Source of the DNA: Solea solea | Taxonomy: Eukaryota > Chordata > Actinopteri > Pleuronectiformes > Soleidae | Length of the DNA: 64,000 nucleotides | Direction: 5' to 3' | Assembly (NCBI RefSeq): GCF_958295425.1 | Contig: NC_081137.1 | Coordinates: 9,649,738-9,713,737, forward strand | Part shown: positions 1-11,575 of the stretch, one piece after another | Position numbering within the stretch: position 1 is the stretch's first letter | Layout of the letters: the number at the start of each line of letters is the position of its first letter | Made by a program: the position numbers and the translations under genes | The notes under the pieces: model-generated | What the model saw: the letters and a program-made list of their open reading frames with translations, nothing else | Told to the model about the DNA's origin: nothing | Database searches by the model: none

Positions 1-43
1 ACTTTTCAATCAGCTGGTCAGCCTCAATGGCATAGTCCAGTAC
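1..43 (-). CDS. sptbn2: beta-spectrin exon 8 (partial, runs off the window)
   Basis: Acceptor CATTGCAG at 44-51. The exon opens in phase 0 with [14 protein letters not shown], the linker leading into spectrin repeat 1. It continues past base 1. Confidence 0.93.
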
Positions 44-83
44 CTGCAATGGAGAAAGATATGTTTTGAATCAAACATACTGT

Positions 84-120
84 ATGGAGAGGGAGAGAGA
101 GAGAGAGGGGGAGGGAGGGG

Positions 121-177
<57 letters not shown>
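84..177. repeat. GA/CT microsatellite next to a splice donor
   Basis: An almost pure GA run (CT on the coding strand) fills the intron between exons 7 and 8 and starts about three bases after the exon 7 donor. The whole intron is only 137 bases, so the repeat makes up most of it. Confidence 0.95.
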
Positions 178-180
<3 letters not shown>

Positions 181-181
<1 letters not shown>

Positions 182-293
182 TTTCCAATTCTTTTGCCCT
201 CCACTGCCAGGGCTTTCATCTTGGAGAAGTAATGATAGTAGGTTGCCACATACGTAATGATGGACTTTTCATCAGGCTGATCAACATTGACAT
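181..293 (-). CDS. sptbn2: beta-spectrin exon 7, end of CH2 and linker
   Basis: This exon is 113 bases: AT completing Asp258, then [20 protein letters not shown] to AVEGKRIGK. The acceptor is TTTTTTTCAG. The donor is GTTATC, directly followed in the intron by a long GA/CT run (84-177). [10 protein letters not shown] and [21 protein letters not shown] are the SPTBN2-type version of this exon. Confidence 0.97.
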
Positions 294-627
294 CTGAAAA
301 AAAGAGAGCATGATTAACTGTTACTATTTTCATTGGATTTAGATATTTGTTCCTTTGCGTGGTTCCCAGTAAAATATGTTGTTCCAACTTGTATTAATAA
401 ATGTCAGTGTATGCAATCATAGTAATCATAATTGATTCGTAAGTAATCATAATTAATTCATAATCAAATCAATATATGATGTTCCTAAAGATTCCCACCC
501 CTAATAAGAAGTGCTATAAAAAATTCCAGTAATCCTCCATGGAGAACACACATGTTCGGCAGGGAAAGAGGGATCAGCTCATCAGGTTTCATGGTTGTTT
601 TTTTTTTTTGAGGTTTCAGGCACTCAC

Positions 628-743
628 CTTCTGGGTCCAGCAGCTTGGTAAGCCCCATTTCCTTCTCAGCCACATTGAAAGCATTCTGGAGATTATAGTG
701 AGCATTGGACCTCTTCAGGTTATCAAACTCAATCAGGTCTGGT
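628..743 (-). CDS. sptbn2: beta-spectrin exon 6, CH2
   Basis: This exon is 116 bases: A completing Arg219, then [19 protein letters not shown] to GLTKLLDPE, plus G. The acceptor is CTCCACAG and the donor GTGAGT. The peptide is the conserved [21 protein letters not shown] helix pair, split here at LDPE-D. Confidence 0.97.
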
Positions 744-1627
744 CTGTGGAGTTCAACAGTGAAGGCGACAATGAATGGTAATATGATGACTCATGACTGT
801 TTTTATACAAGGTTGCATAAAGTATTTGAGTCAATTCAGGTGACGTGTACATGCCAACAGGCTTTTTTTCAGTGGTCTCTAAACCATGCTTCCTTGGATA
901 TAACAGGTGTATAAAATTGGGCCTACCAAATAGAAAAAAAAAAAAAAAAAACAAATAGCATGATTTGGCAAATCCTAAATATGAACATGGAAACATGTAT
1001 ATCACAGTATATTATTAAGTATATTATTTATTAAATGAAACCTGAGAAATTAAACTAAAGTTAGGGGAAGAATACAATAGTGCAGTGATTGTATGTATGT
1101 AGTATTGAACACTGTGCTCTACAGGGAGTTAAAGATGTATGTATGATGTATTAGGTATCAACTTTGCAGTTTGTTCTAAATGATATGAGATTTTATGGCA
1201 CAGTTTCTCTATTAACACATTCTTTCCAGCAGGGTGTGCAAGTGAGTGCACACGCATAGGTCTTCATTGAAAAAAAAGAAAAAGGGGTTATTGCTGTATT
1301 TCGATGATCTAGGTCATCTTACTCCCTATTTTACTTTCATCATTTGGGTCATACTAAAGACTGAATGATAGAATGAGACCTACATAGAAAAGGAGATTTA
1401 AAAAAAACAAAAAAAAAACACCCACAAGCATAGCTGTGCTGTGTGAAAATAAGCTCCTCATTAGATAAAAACTAAAAGAGGGGACGGATAGAAGACAATG
1501 TTCTGTTTTGCATTGAAAAATTCTATTTTTGAAAAGGGAGCTCTCTTAAAACTACGTCTAAAGGGGCTGGTTTCATGCCACATAACAATGTAGCACGTGA
1601 TATCAAGTGAAAGATGAAGTCAATGAC

Positions 1628-1708
1628 CTGTGTTTGTGCACAATGGCATTGAACGCCAGGCCATCTCGCCAACTGGTAGTGAAGTTGTGGATGTTGACAT
1701 TGGGGTAT
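1628..1708 (-). CDS. sptbn2: beta-spectrin exon 5, CH2
   Basis: This exon is 81 bases: one base completing Gly192, then [20 protein letters not shown] to IVHKH, plus AG of Arg219. The acceptor is TGTGCAG. The donor is GTCATT, again with C at +3. The [23 protein letters not shown] stretch across the junction is the core actin-binding helix region of CH2. Confidence 0.96.
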
Positions 1709-2084
1709 CTGCACAAGATCAGAAATTATTAATTGTTAGACCAACACAGCACAGTCAATTCTTTACTCCATAAATCAATTAGTTGTTTACTTATTTACAG
1801 ACAAATCAGCTTTAACAGCCAAGCATCATCATTCTCATTGTTTAATAGAGATGACTCATCATTGCAGCAAGTTGTTTGGTCCATGAACTGTCAGAAAATG
1901 TCAAAAAATGTTGACCAGTGTTTTCTAAACCTGAAAATGATGATGCTTCCAAATGTATTTTTTCTGTCTATCAAGCAAAATTATTCAGTCTTAATGATTT
2001 ATTTGTCATATGAAGCAAAGAAACCAGAAAATATTCACTTTAAAGACGCTGAAAAAAATCTTAAAACTTCTTTTATTAAAAGCA

Positions 2085-2166
2085 TTCAAACTGATTAATT
2101 AATTATGAAATTAGATTTGATTAATTTAGTAATCGATTCATAATTAATTAATCTTTGCAGCCCTAA
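2085..2166. mobile_element. hAT-type MITE end fragment
   Basis: AATTAATTATG-type sequence with TAATCGATT and ending TTTGCAGCCCTAA resembles the ends of the common fish element whose terminus reads GGGCTGCAACTAATGATT. Similar end fragments lie at 9685-9740, 10560-10640, 36646-36948 and 47150-47278. Only one end is clear here. Confidence 0.4.
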
Positions 2167-2226
2167 TTAGTAACATTCATTTTACTTTCATTCATGTTAT
2201 TTTATCAAATCCTGATACTTTCTTAC

Positions 2227-2318
2227 CCTGCTGTTTTCATTTGGCACCAAAGCAGCAGGGCATCTTTAGCTGATTTTTTCTCTTTATTATCCTCTGTCTC
2301 CACACTGATGTCCTGGAT
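2227..2318 (-). CDS. sptbn2: beta-spectrin exon 4, CH1-CH2 linker and CH2 start
   Basis: This exon is 92 bases: [20 protein letters not shown] to WCQMKTA, plus GG of the next Gly. The acceptor is CTTACAG and the donor [26 protein letters not shown] across the junction is the start of CH2. Confidence 0.97.
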
Positions 2319-3012
2319 CTGTAAGCAGACAAATAATGCAGTAAAAACCATTAAAAAGTCCTAGAACATTCAGTAGTGTATTCTCATGCATTTCCACCAA
2401 TTAATTTACAAAAACTTTCCATACATTTCCCACAATATTTTACCCAACTTCCATGACTCAATTTAAGTATTTAAACAAAGGCTCTTACTTTGGTGAGTTA
2501 GCCTTATCACAGGGTTTGTTGCAAATATATCACATGGAATTTCTAATGACATCCACAGTGAACTCTGTCTCTCTTTTGAGCCACATCTTATATTTGTCTT
2601 TTGAAAGCCACGCACATAATACAGACTACATGTATCACATGACACGTGTATCATGCGACACAAGTGAGAGACATCCATGCAGCTTGAAGCTTGTATCCCA
2701 TATATCTGATATGGGACTGTGCCATTCCTAATTAACAACTTTTCCAAAACATTTGTGGGAAAAAAGGTTTTAGTCCATGACTAAAATAACATGAGTAATT
2801 GCTTTGTTAATCACACCCCAGTATAACCTCTTTACTACTGTAGTGATTTTGCCTAAGGGTGGACTAGACTACATGCAGAAGCCAGATGTCCCAGAGGAAA
2901 GGATCTTTATTGTCATTATACAACTGATTGTCCTAAGTCAGATGGAGGGATCAGAGCCGCTGCGACTGAGTGCGCAGTCACAAGGGACCAACCTGACCGA
3001 ATGTGTCTAACA

Positions 3013-3155
3013 TTCTTACATGTTTTGATGGTGGGAGGAAACCGGAGAGCCCGGGGGAAACCCACGCAGACATGGGGAGAACATGCAAAGCCCACACAGA
3101 AAGGGCCCAGGTAATAAACTCAGCACCTTCTTGGTGTGACCATGCTGCCTAAGAG
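3013..3155 (-). mobile_element. decayed tRNA-derived SINE body, antisense
   Basis: On the plus strand it contains GGTGGGAGGAAACCGGAGAGC, CACGCAGACATGGGGAGAAC and GCAAAGCCCACACAGAAAGG, which are the reverse complement of the fish SINE/L2-end body (CTGTGTGGAGTTTGC, TCTCCCCGTGTCTGCGTGGG). The plus-oriented copy at 20000-20190 is the same family. Confidence 0.6.
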
Positions 3156-3201
3156 CTAAGCTGGTCTGGGAGTGGAGTGAGGAGAGGGTTCTTCATGTTA
3201 C

Positions 3202-3375
3202 CTGAAAGCGAAGGATGATGGTCCAGATGAGACCCAGGGTGAGACGGTGATTACCATCCACGATGTCATGTGAGCCCATGTTTTCTAGATGGACTTTTTG
3301 CTCTTTGAGAAATTGCAGGGCTTTATCAACATTCTCCAGGCAGTGGATACGCATGCGTCCCTTTGTGGGCTTTGG
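3202..3375 (-). CDS. sptbn2: beta-spectrin exon 3, CH1 second half
   Basis: This exon is 174 bases or 58 codons, phase 0, from [16 protein letters not shown] to [11 protein letters not shown]. The acceptor is CTTACAG and the donor [22 protein letters not shown] and the [17 protein letters not shown] helix complete CH1. The Lys in [11 protein letters not shown] is the SPTBN2-type residue. Confidence 0.97.
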
Positions 3376-3538
3376 CTGTAAGGAGCAGAAAGAAGAGAAA
3401 GTCAGTCAGAAATTGGTTTCAACATGCACAAAGAGGAAATGTAGCAGGAATTTAAAAAGGGGAAAACAAGTAAAAAGGCCATGTGGAGGCCACGTTAGGG
3501 TCTGGGACAGCAAAATGTGACTTCTGTGTGATTCTGAC

Positions 3539-3690
3539 CAGCTGTTCTCCGGAAAGCACTTCCAAGAGGCGGATTAGCATGCGGCCATCGCGAAGGTCCG
3601 TGTACAGGTCCCCAATGCGACAGGTCACACGGCCTAAATGAGAGTTCACCCATTTGGTAAAGGTCTTCTTCTGTACTGCTTCACGCTCAT
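3539..3690 (-). CDS. sptbn2: beta-spectrin exon 2, CH1 first half
   Basis: Acceptor CTTTGCAG at 3691-3698 (minus strand). The exon is 152 bases: two bases finishing Asp53, then 50 codons from [18 protein letters not shown] to [10 protein letters not shown]. It carries the [12 protein letters not shown] actin-binding segment and the [18 protein letters not shown] core of CH1. The donor is GTCAGA, with an unusual C at +3. Confidence 0.97.
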
Positions 3691-3808
3691 CTGCAAAGGG
3701 CAAAAAAAGAGAAGTGGTTAGTGACAGTGTGTAGTAATCTCTAACGACTGAGATACCACTGGACTTAATGTCATTCGAGTCAAAGACAAAAAATACATGT
3801 ATATAAAA

Positions 3809-4167
3809 TAGGGCTGGGCGATATGGGAAAAAAACACAATATAGATATATACCATGGTGTAAATCAAATCAATATTTCTGTAAGGCTGGGTGATATGGTT
3901 TATAAATTATATCAGGGTATATCCTGATCCTAAAGGTGCAAACAGGTTGTTTCTCTGGGCTTATGAAAGGTTTTCTTTTTACATGTTTTTTTTATCAATA
4001 TAAATACTATTTATTTCATAATATTTATTGTATTTCACTAATTTATTCAATCTAATAAATATGATGGTAATCAATGCAACAGCCTTTAAAACCAGGACAA
4101 GTCATCACAAGATCATATCTTCTTCTCTTGCCACTGTATAGATATATCAATATATTGCTCAGGCTTA
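3809..4167. mobile_element. hAT-like MITE
   Basis: It begins TAGGGCTGGGCGATATGG and ends with the imperfect reverse complement ATATTGCTCAGGCTTA. The interior is AT-rich and non-coding. It lies in the spectrin intron upstream of exon 2. No clean 8-bp flanking duplication is visible. Confidence 0.5.
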
Positions 4168-7100
4168 ATTTACAAGGAATTAATTTTGCACCAGTCTCAT
4201 AGCTTTGATCACATTTGAGAACAGACAGTTAACACAATAAATCATAAAGACTTGAGCTCTTGAGCAGTTCATAAGCTGCACCATTAAATCAGCAGCTTAG
4301 CAAGAGGTTTTCACTCTTCACACCGATTTTTACTGACAATTGTACTCATGTTTACATTGCTGTGAAATTACTCCAATTATGGGAGTTTAAAAGAGAAACA
4401 TGACTATGCAAGACTGAGTATGAAGGCAATGACATGAAGTGTTTATGTAGTTGCTTTATTAGAACAGGACTAAAAAAGAATGACAATAAATTAAGCTGTA
4501 ACAGCAGCTCAGACATATGGAGCAGGGGAGTAAGAAGCTAATCCTGATCCACTACCTAACAAGGTGACCTCATTTCTAGGACACAAGGTCTCCCTGCCTC
4601 TTAAAAAAGACTTCTCTAGCATTGCACTTAACAGCACCTAACAGAAGCCTGAACAGAACAAACCAGAAGCAGACAGACAACACAGACTGGAAGAGCAGCT
4701 CTGTGCAAATGAGTCAAAGGAAAGAAACCCACTTATAACAGCATGTAATTGAATGCAATAGTGATGAGGATATATAGATATTTAAAAAAAAAAAACTAAA
4801 ATAACACATTATAATGGGATATGTGATTTTAAAAAACAACTACAATTAGCAACATGAGGATTCATAGAGTAAACTTCAAACAGATTGGTGTACCAACATG
4901 AAAGTGACAGATCAGGTGTTTTGTTTTCCACACGGAAACTTTTTTTTGTATTGTTTTAGTTGACAGGGACCATGTACAGAACCAGGTCTATACCAGAGTT
5001 AGCTAAATAGCTCATTTGCATCTGTGGTCAATTGACATTTTATCCACACAAAAATGGTGTTTTGGGGGCAATGAAACTGTATATTTTGAAAATGATTCCA
5101 AGAGGGGGAAAATCTCAACACCCTTGTGTTTTATGTAGACAACCAATACTTTGGGAAAACAGTTATGTCATAATCAAACCTCCCTTTTGTGCCTCATCTT
5201 GTGTTTTCGGATTGTTTTGTCTGTTTGCTTCATGATAACTTCAGTTGCTTCTTTCCTGTCAATATTGTCGGAGTACTCCTACCTTAGAAGTGAATGCAAG
5301 TTCACATAAAAATGAATCAACATAATTAAAGAAAATTTTTTTTTTTCTTATTAATTCAAATCTTCAGAATAAGCACAGATACTATATTAAATAGAAATTT
5401 CCATAATGAACACTTCATTTAAGATATAGAGGCAAATACATTATCTAACTGTACAAAGTCAGTATGTTTATTCAAAGCAGGTAGCAGGACTGACTACAGC
5501 CCTGACTGGAAAATTTAAATGTCTGCAGGAGGAAATTTCTCTGCTAGTTGAACAATCAAACTTTAAATGTATAATGCAATACGGTGTGCTGGTTAATTGG
5601 ATTTGTTAAGTTTTCTTTGGGGTTTTTCCAGTTTTATTACCCTCCTGTTCCAGCTTTAAAGAACTGACAGACTAACCCTGCTTTGTTTCTCCTTCTATCG
5701 CTCACCTTTGCAATCATATTATTCAGTTGTTGAAGGTCAACAAAGCTATCTCAGTCCGTTCAAGGAGCTAGGAGAGGTGGATTACCATGGTAGGTGGAGC
5801 ACAGCAGAGAGGTCTACATTCCTTCAGAAGCTTGGTCATGTTGTGACAACACCTAGCACTGAGCACATTGTAGGACAGTGGGCTGGGATCCTGACAAGTG
5901 TCGTTACCAGACTAGTGATGCAACTTCTAATACCAAAGCGACTGAACAAGAATGCCAGACAAACACAGATATGAGTCTTAGGCATGTTTACTCATTACAT
6001 AAAGCAAACACAGACTTGTCACCAGTTGCAGAGGTGTTAGATAAGGTCAAATCTATCTAAGCTGTTTTCTTCGAACAGTGTGACTTTTGTAGGTTGTGTT
6101 GTTTTAGTGCATGGGAGGATGTCTTCTGCAATGTTTGCACATACACACTAAATTAATTCTTTGTTCCATACTAGCCTATAACCTCTTGTTTCTTACTTTT
6201 TTGTCTATTTACCCTGTATCTAACCAGGAATAAAACTCAATGAGATAAAAAAAACAAAAAAACTTGCAAGCGTCCTGGTCATGACACACAGCAGTAAAAT
6301 CTACTTAAAATATACAAAACGCAGAGTGTGGTGAAGGCTATTAAAGTGACAAAAGATGATAATGTGTGTGACAGATGTGTGAAAGAAAAAGTGCTGCATA
6401 CACAATATGAATGTGGGCTGACCAGTTTATAGACTGACTAACAACGAGTAATGCCATTGGGATGAAACTTGGATTAACCTGCATTAAATTCTGCCTTTCT
6501 TGATACTGACTGCATTGTTTTCTTCCAAATCTACATTTGATGGGTAATTGAGGACTTGGTACTACAGACATTTTGTGAACATGTGCAAAATTTGGCACAT
6601 GGTGTTTGGCACATCTGCAGAAAAAGGGGTTAGCCCCCAATGACATTCATGCTGAAATGGTTGCTACATAAGAGAAGGCACGATGGTGGCATGCATGGTC
6701 GCAGCGGCTTACAGCTTACGGCTCTCTCCTTTTCAGTGCTCTTTCTTGTCATTTTTGTACTTCTTTCTTGCTTGTTTGTGCACATCGGTTCTACGAAAAT
6801 CCAGTACACCACCGACACGTTTGGACATTTATTCAGCTTTAAACAAAAATATGAAGTAGAAGATATAGCCTAGCATTTTCTTTGCAAGCTCAAAAAACAG
6901 GTTGATTTTCTGTGCTATTTTTTTTGTTTTCTAGACCAGTGATAATGGTAGATCAGAACTAGTAGTTAGGGGCAGCACTACAGATTTCAAAAGCATATTT
7001 GGGCATGTCCACTCACTTTGAACATGTTTGTCTTTGGTAGTAAGATTTAAGTATATGTCAGGATGCAGAGCAGAGAGAGACCTCTACAATGTCAAAGTCC

Positions 7101-8490
7101 TGAGGTTTAGCTCGCTGCTGATTTCTGTATTTAACACCAAACATAGTTGAGTACTGCTGAGAACAATGATTATCTGTATGTCATGTGAGCAAATATGCAG
7201 CCGGACTTAACCCTGTGCATGTGGCAAATAGGGGCTAGGATGAAATTAGATAACACGAGAAAGGATACATGAACACGTACATATTTATGACTGAGAACAA
7301 TATGAGATACACAGTGTGAAGTTTAATAAAATGGAGCTTGCAGCTTTTATGACACATTTTACATACAATAACGTTGTTATAACTTAGCAATTGCTATAAA
7401 CTCTTTGTGCAGCACATCAGCTTCATGCTCTGTCTTGGAACTGTTAAACTGAATTGTCCCCATTAAAAAAACTTAAAAACAATAAATATTAGTAAATAAA
7501 AACATTTAAGGTACAAATTTATTAGAGTTACCATAATTAAAAAAATAATTAAGTATAATAATAATTAAATATAATTAAAATAATAATTAAATAAGTGACA
7601 CCTTTTATAAGAATTTTAACTGCATGTGCTTGTAAAATATGTATGCACAATGTATAACGTGAAATCGTTTTGTTGAGAAGCAAAATGCAGACTTTTTCCA
7701 TTCCATGTCAGACAGTATGCTATTAATGTGAGAGTTACGTGACCTGGAGTAGTCCTAAGAGTACCAAGTGATGACATAAGCTGTTTTTCAGCCAGCAAGA
7801 CACCATCTATTATGATAACTTTTTTATAGCTGCTTGCCATGTGACCATGTAACCTCATGTAGAATATTCAAATCACCAGATAATACTAGAAGCTTGATAG
7901 ATGCTATAGGACCATTCACATAGCTGCAGTGAGTGGACTGTACAGTACACTTGAAGCCCTCAAATGTACAGGCTGGGTTTTTCTCCTTGCTAACATTACT
8001 GAAGGCCAGTTGTGGTACATGACATTGCACTTCATACCCATCCATAGAAAAAAAAAATACAAATTCTGTCCCCATTTTTGTTTTTATATTCCTAATTGTA
8101 TCTTATTTATTGCCAATTGTACTCCTATTTTGTAGTTACATTTTCATAATCTTACTTCTGAATACTAGGTCTCTCTCTCTCTCGGCCATGCAGTTTTAGT
8201 CTTTCCCATCTTTCCTTAGGATGGACAGCCTCATGATCATGACTAATTGTGTCGCTGCTATTAGTTTCTGTTAAAATTCCAATCTTCTACATTTTACATT
8301 TATGTGATTTATATGTCTACATCCACTGTAAAAGTGATGTTTTTGTAATCTGCTTAACTTGTTTCTGTACATGCGACACATATTGCACACACATAAGTTT
8401 CTTAATAATCTTATTTATTTTATTACGTATTCTTCCTTTTTTGCATGTGTTGCTTGTCTACCTATGACCCTTTTGCTGCTGTTACTAGTA
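4168..8490. other. intronic stretch with nothing recognised
   Basis: AT-rich intron of the beta-spectrin gene. Short open frames are present on both strands but none has family motifs or paired splice signals. A stretch ending AATAAAACTCAATGAGATAAAA near 6230-6250 looks like a degenerate LINE 3' tail; no more can be said. Confidence 0.5.
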
Positions 8491-8922
8491 AGTATGGATG
8501 TTGTGATCTCGATCTCAAGCATCAGATAGGAGCTGATATGGACATATTTGAAGTGATTGTGGATCGGCAAACTCCTGAATGACTTCACCCTGAGTATTTA
8601 CTCAAACTGAAGGGCATTTCACAAGAGCTGTGTCAGGTCCTTCATGTAGTTCAGCTGAAGAGAGAGCAGGGCTTGATTTGGTTCAGACTTGTGGTGGCAT
8701 AATATATATAATCTACATATAATATAGAAATAATTGGTCATGTTTCATACAATGCCTCGTTTTGATGTGCTCCAGATCTCTTTTCTCTCTGCCTGGCGCA
8801 TGCGCAAACAACAGGACATCACACTAGGGGCGTGGTTAAATCCTTGATTCCACCTTTGCTTTTGAAGTGACATTGTTTCTATCAATATTCGATTTATAAT
8901 GGAGATCGTGATACCCCTACAA
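8491..8922. mobile_element. possible hAT MITE
   Basis: The left end GTATGGATGTTGTGATCTCG and right end GAGATCGTGATACCCCTAC are rough inverted copies of a terminus reading GTAGGGGTATCACGATCTC. The interior has no coding potential I recognise. Confidence 0.35.
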
Positions 8923-10779
8923 TGTATATAATCACAGAAATGGAGCCAGAATGAAGAAAGCGACAAAGCAAAGAAAATAAAAGTTATCATAAAGCAAGCA
9001 ATGTATATCAAACGATGAAGCTAAGAACACTGTTTGTTGTCTTTTTCTTCTACGAGCATCTCAGTTTAAATTTGGTAGATAGCATTAGCTTGCTAGCACC
9101 CTTCTCTATTAGGGAATCCAGACAAGGCACAGTATCAACATTATCTCACTCCCCATTTATTATCTAACCACTGTCACTCTTATAGTGTGACCGAAGCATT
9201 AGAGTGCAAGTGTGTGTGTGTGTGCACCGCTCTGTTTGGGGTAGTGACATACTCACTACAGTAGACCACACTACACCACTATAGTGTAGTAGTATTCATT
9301 ATATTATAGCAGTTTCATGTTTTCAATAGAGTTAGTAATTATTTAATAATGCCTTGCCTTTCATTTTGTTTATTGTGTGTTTGTATGCTGCCCTATTAGC
9401 ACCAAAATATATATATGTATATATATATATACACACATATATACACATATATACAATGCTTTTTATAAAGAGATAAAATTAACATTGAGCAGAATTTAGT
9501 TCAGCCGATTGGTACAGCCCTCAACATAATGTTATGTTTCTCATATGGCCCCTTGTGCAAAACACTTCTTTTTTGTTTGTGGATGGCTTTATCTTGCAGT
9601 TAGACAGCCTGAAACTGACGTTTGTGTGGGTCACTCACACGCATCAGAGTCCACTGAGTTTAAAAGTGTTATTTTGTCATGTTGTTAGGACTGCAACTAA
9701 CAATTATTCTGGCAGTCGACTAATGACTTGATTATTTTTTCCATTAGTTACGATCATTTCTGTTTATTCAAAATAATTGCTAGTAACATTATAATTTACA
9801 GTAATGCTGTACACTCAATTAAGTGTAGATATCTTATTATATAATAAAATACTGATTTATCTTTTATCAAGATTTAAAGATAAAATGTCTATGGCATCAG
9901 ATTTACGTATGTCAAAAGTCATGAGAGCAGTAAAACGTGCTTACGAGCAAATAATATTAGTGTCTCATACAACCAACTTCATGCTTTACCATTCTACTCT
10001 CTATAAAAGCAGAACTGCACTTCCTTTTCTTATTATTTTGCAAGGAAGATTGTGAAAACCACCACCCATGACATGTGGTCAATGATATTGTTACACTTTT
10101 AACAGTTCCCTACTGTAGAAACACAATGTGCTCTGCCAAAATCTCACAGGCTGGTTATTACTGAGAGGCCATGCCTGCCTGTGCATCTGCAGCTGGAACT
10201 GATAATAGGGAAGACCGAGGAAGTAGAAGACGGTCCAAGGCCAATCCCATGGGAAAGAAGACAGACACAAGCAGCTTTCAGTCACAACATCTGGACACAG
10301 GAAGGGTGTGAAATGTCAACAAGACAATAATAGTCCTCAAGCCTGCAAAAGCTTTCTTGTTGTCCTAATTTGTCAATGGTCAACATTAGTGAAACAAAAC
10401 AAACAAAACTCTCTCTGTATGTCTTCGCTGTGCGTGTGATGAAACCTGGCCATGGTAATGTGACTCTGAGTTACAGCTGGAGGCCACTAAAGTCCAACCT
10501 TTCACTGGGTGGTAAAAGGAAAATATCAATGGATATATTTTAAAAATGGTGATAATACACAACTATGACTGAAACAATAAATTAATCATTAATCGATTCC
10601 TAAATGAATTTCCATCTATTTTTATAATTAATTCATTGATTATTATTTGTTGTGAATAAAAAAATTTAACGGACTGATCGATGACAAACATACTATGTTT
10701 CTCCTTTTTTTTGTGTATTTGTTGTGTCGTACATAAGTGGTGAAATAAGAACAAAAAATAAGGAAATTTGAGTTTGGTT

Positions 10780-11110
10780 GAGTATTTATTTGTTTTAACC
10801 ATACACAGCCACACCAGACTGGCACATCCTCCTCATGCTGGCCACCAGCAGTGGTCACATCCCCTTCTTCAACCAGCATTTGTAGCACAGCCAGTGTGGT
10901 TGTGTTGGTCACTCATGGCATGAACAGCACGACCAAGCTGATCCCAAGTGTTTAATGGGGTTGAAGTCAGGACTGCAGGCAGGTCATTCCATCCTCTCCA
11001 CTCCCAAATTCTGGAGGTAGTCTCTGATAAACCCCGCTCTGTGGCGGTGAGAGTTGTCATCTTGGTGACCAGCATGAAGAAGTGCCAGGCTGTGGTTGCA
11101 GTGTATGGTT
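10780..11110 (-). pseudogene. Tc1-like transposase C-terminal relic
   Basis: On the minus strand, shifting frames give GIWEWRGWNDLPA-like and LGRAVHA pieces followed by TNTTTLAVLQMLVEEGD. These match the end of a Tc1/mariner DDE transposase (DWPARSPDLNPIEHLWD, LGRAVxARVTNTTTLAxLRQMLVEEWD). The catalytic SPDLNP motif is recognisable only as SPDFNP in one frame. It is frameshifted and inactive. Confidence 0.65.
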
Positions 11111-11409
11111 CTTCCACATGCTAATGAGGCCCCTGTTTGTTAAATTAATAAATTGCCAATTTGCCTTCTTTCTTCAGACTTCCATCATCCAATCCAATAA
11201 ACTACACAAAACAAGAGTCAATAGCAGAATATGCTCTTTGGCAAGTTTTTCATGGGCACAACCCACATACTCAACTTCCTCTGCTCAACCCCAAATGCAT
11301 TTTCTTACAAATGTGTCACCATTTAAAAGGCTAAATAAAAAAGCTTTCCAATGGTTTAAGATTTATTACCAAGAAGCAGTTACAACAAAGAAATAATCGA
11401 CCAAACACA

Positions 11410-11575
11410 ACTTTTCTTAACTTTATAATATTCTTATTGTTTGCTGATATTTTGCACTTTGTTTTTTTTTGTTGCTATTTTATTGATGTGGTTCTGTACA
11501 GCCCTTTGGTCAATCTCAGTTGTTTTAAACATGCTCTATGAATAGAATTTGAGTTGAGATTAGTTGAAACAGTGC
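11410..11575 (+). mobile_element. LINE (L2/Rex1-like) 3' tail fragment
   Basis: TGTACAGCCCTTTGGTCAAT followed by TGTTTTAAACATGCTCTATG and AATAGAATTTGAG matches the 3' UTR of fish L2-like LINEs (AGCACTTTGGTCAA, AAATGTGCTATATAAATAAA). There is no coding part. Confidence 0.5.

Noticed and set aside
10..387. 125-codon minus frame starting upstream of spectrin exon 7
   Set aside because: Only the [11 protein letters not shown]...GKRIGK part is coding (exon 7). The rest reads through the intron on both sides, including the CT repeat as Ser-Leu.
3452..3703. Minus frame continuing past spectrin exon 2
   Set aside because: Residues after LSGEQL ([11 protein letters not shown]...) are intron; the family continues with PKPTKG, which is found in the next exon.
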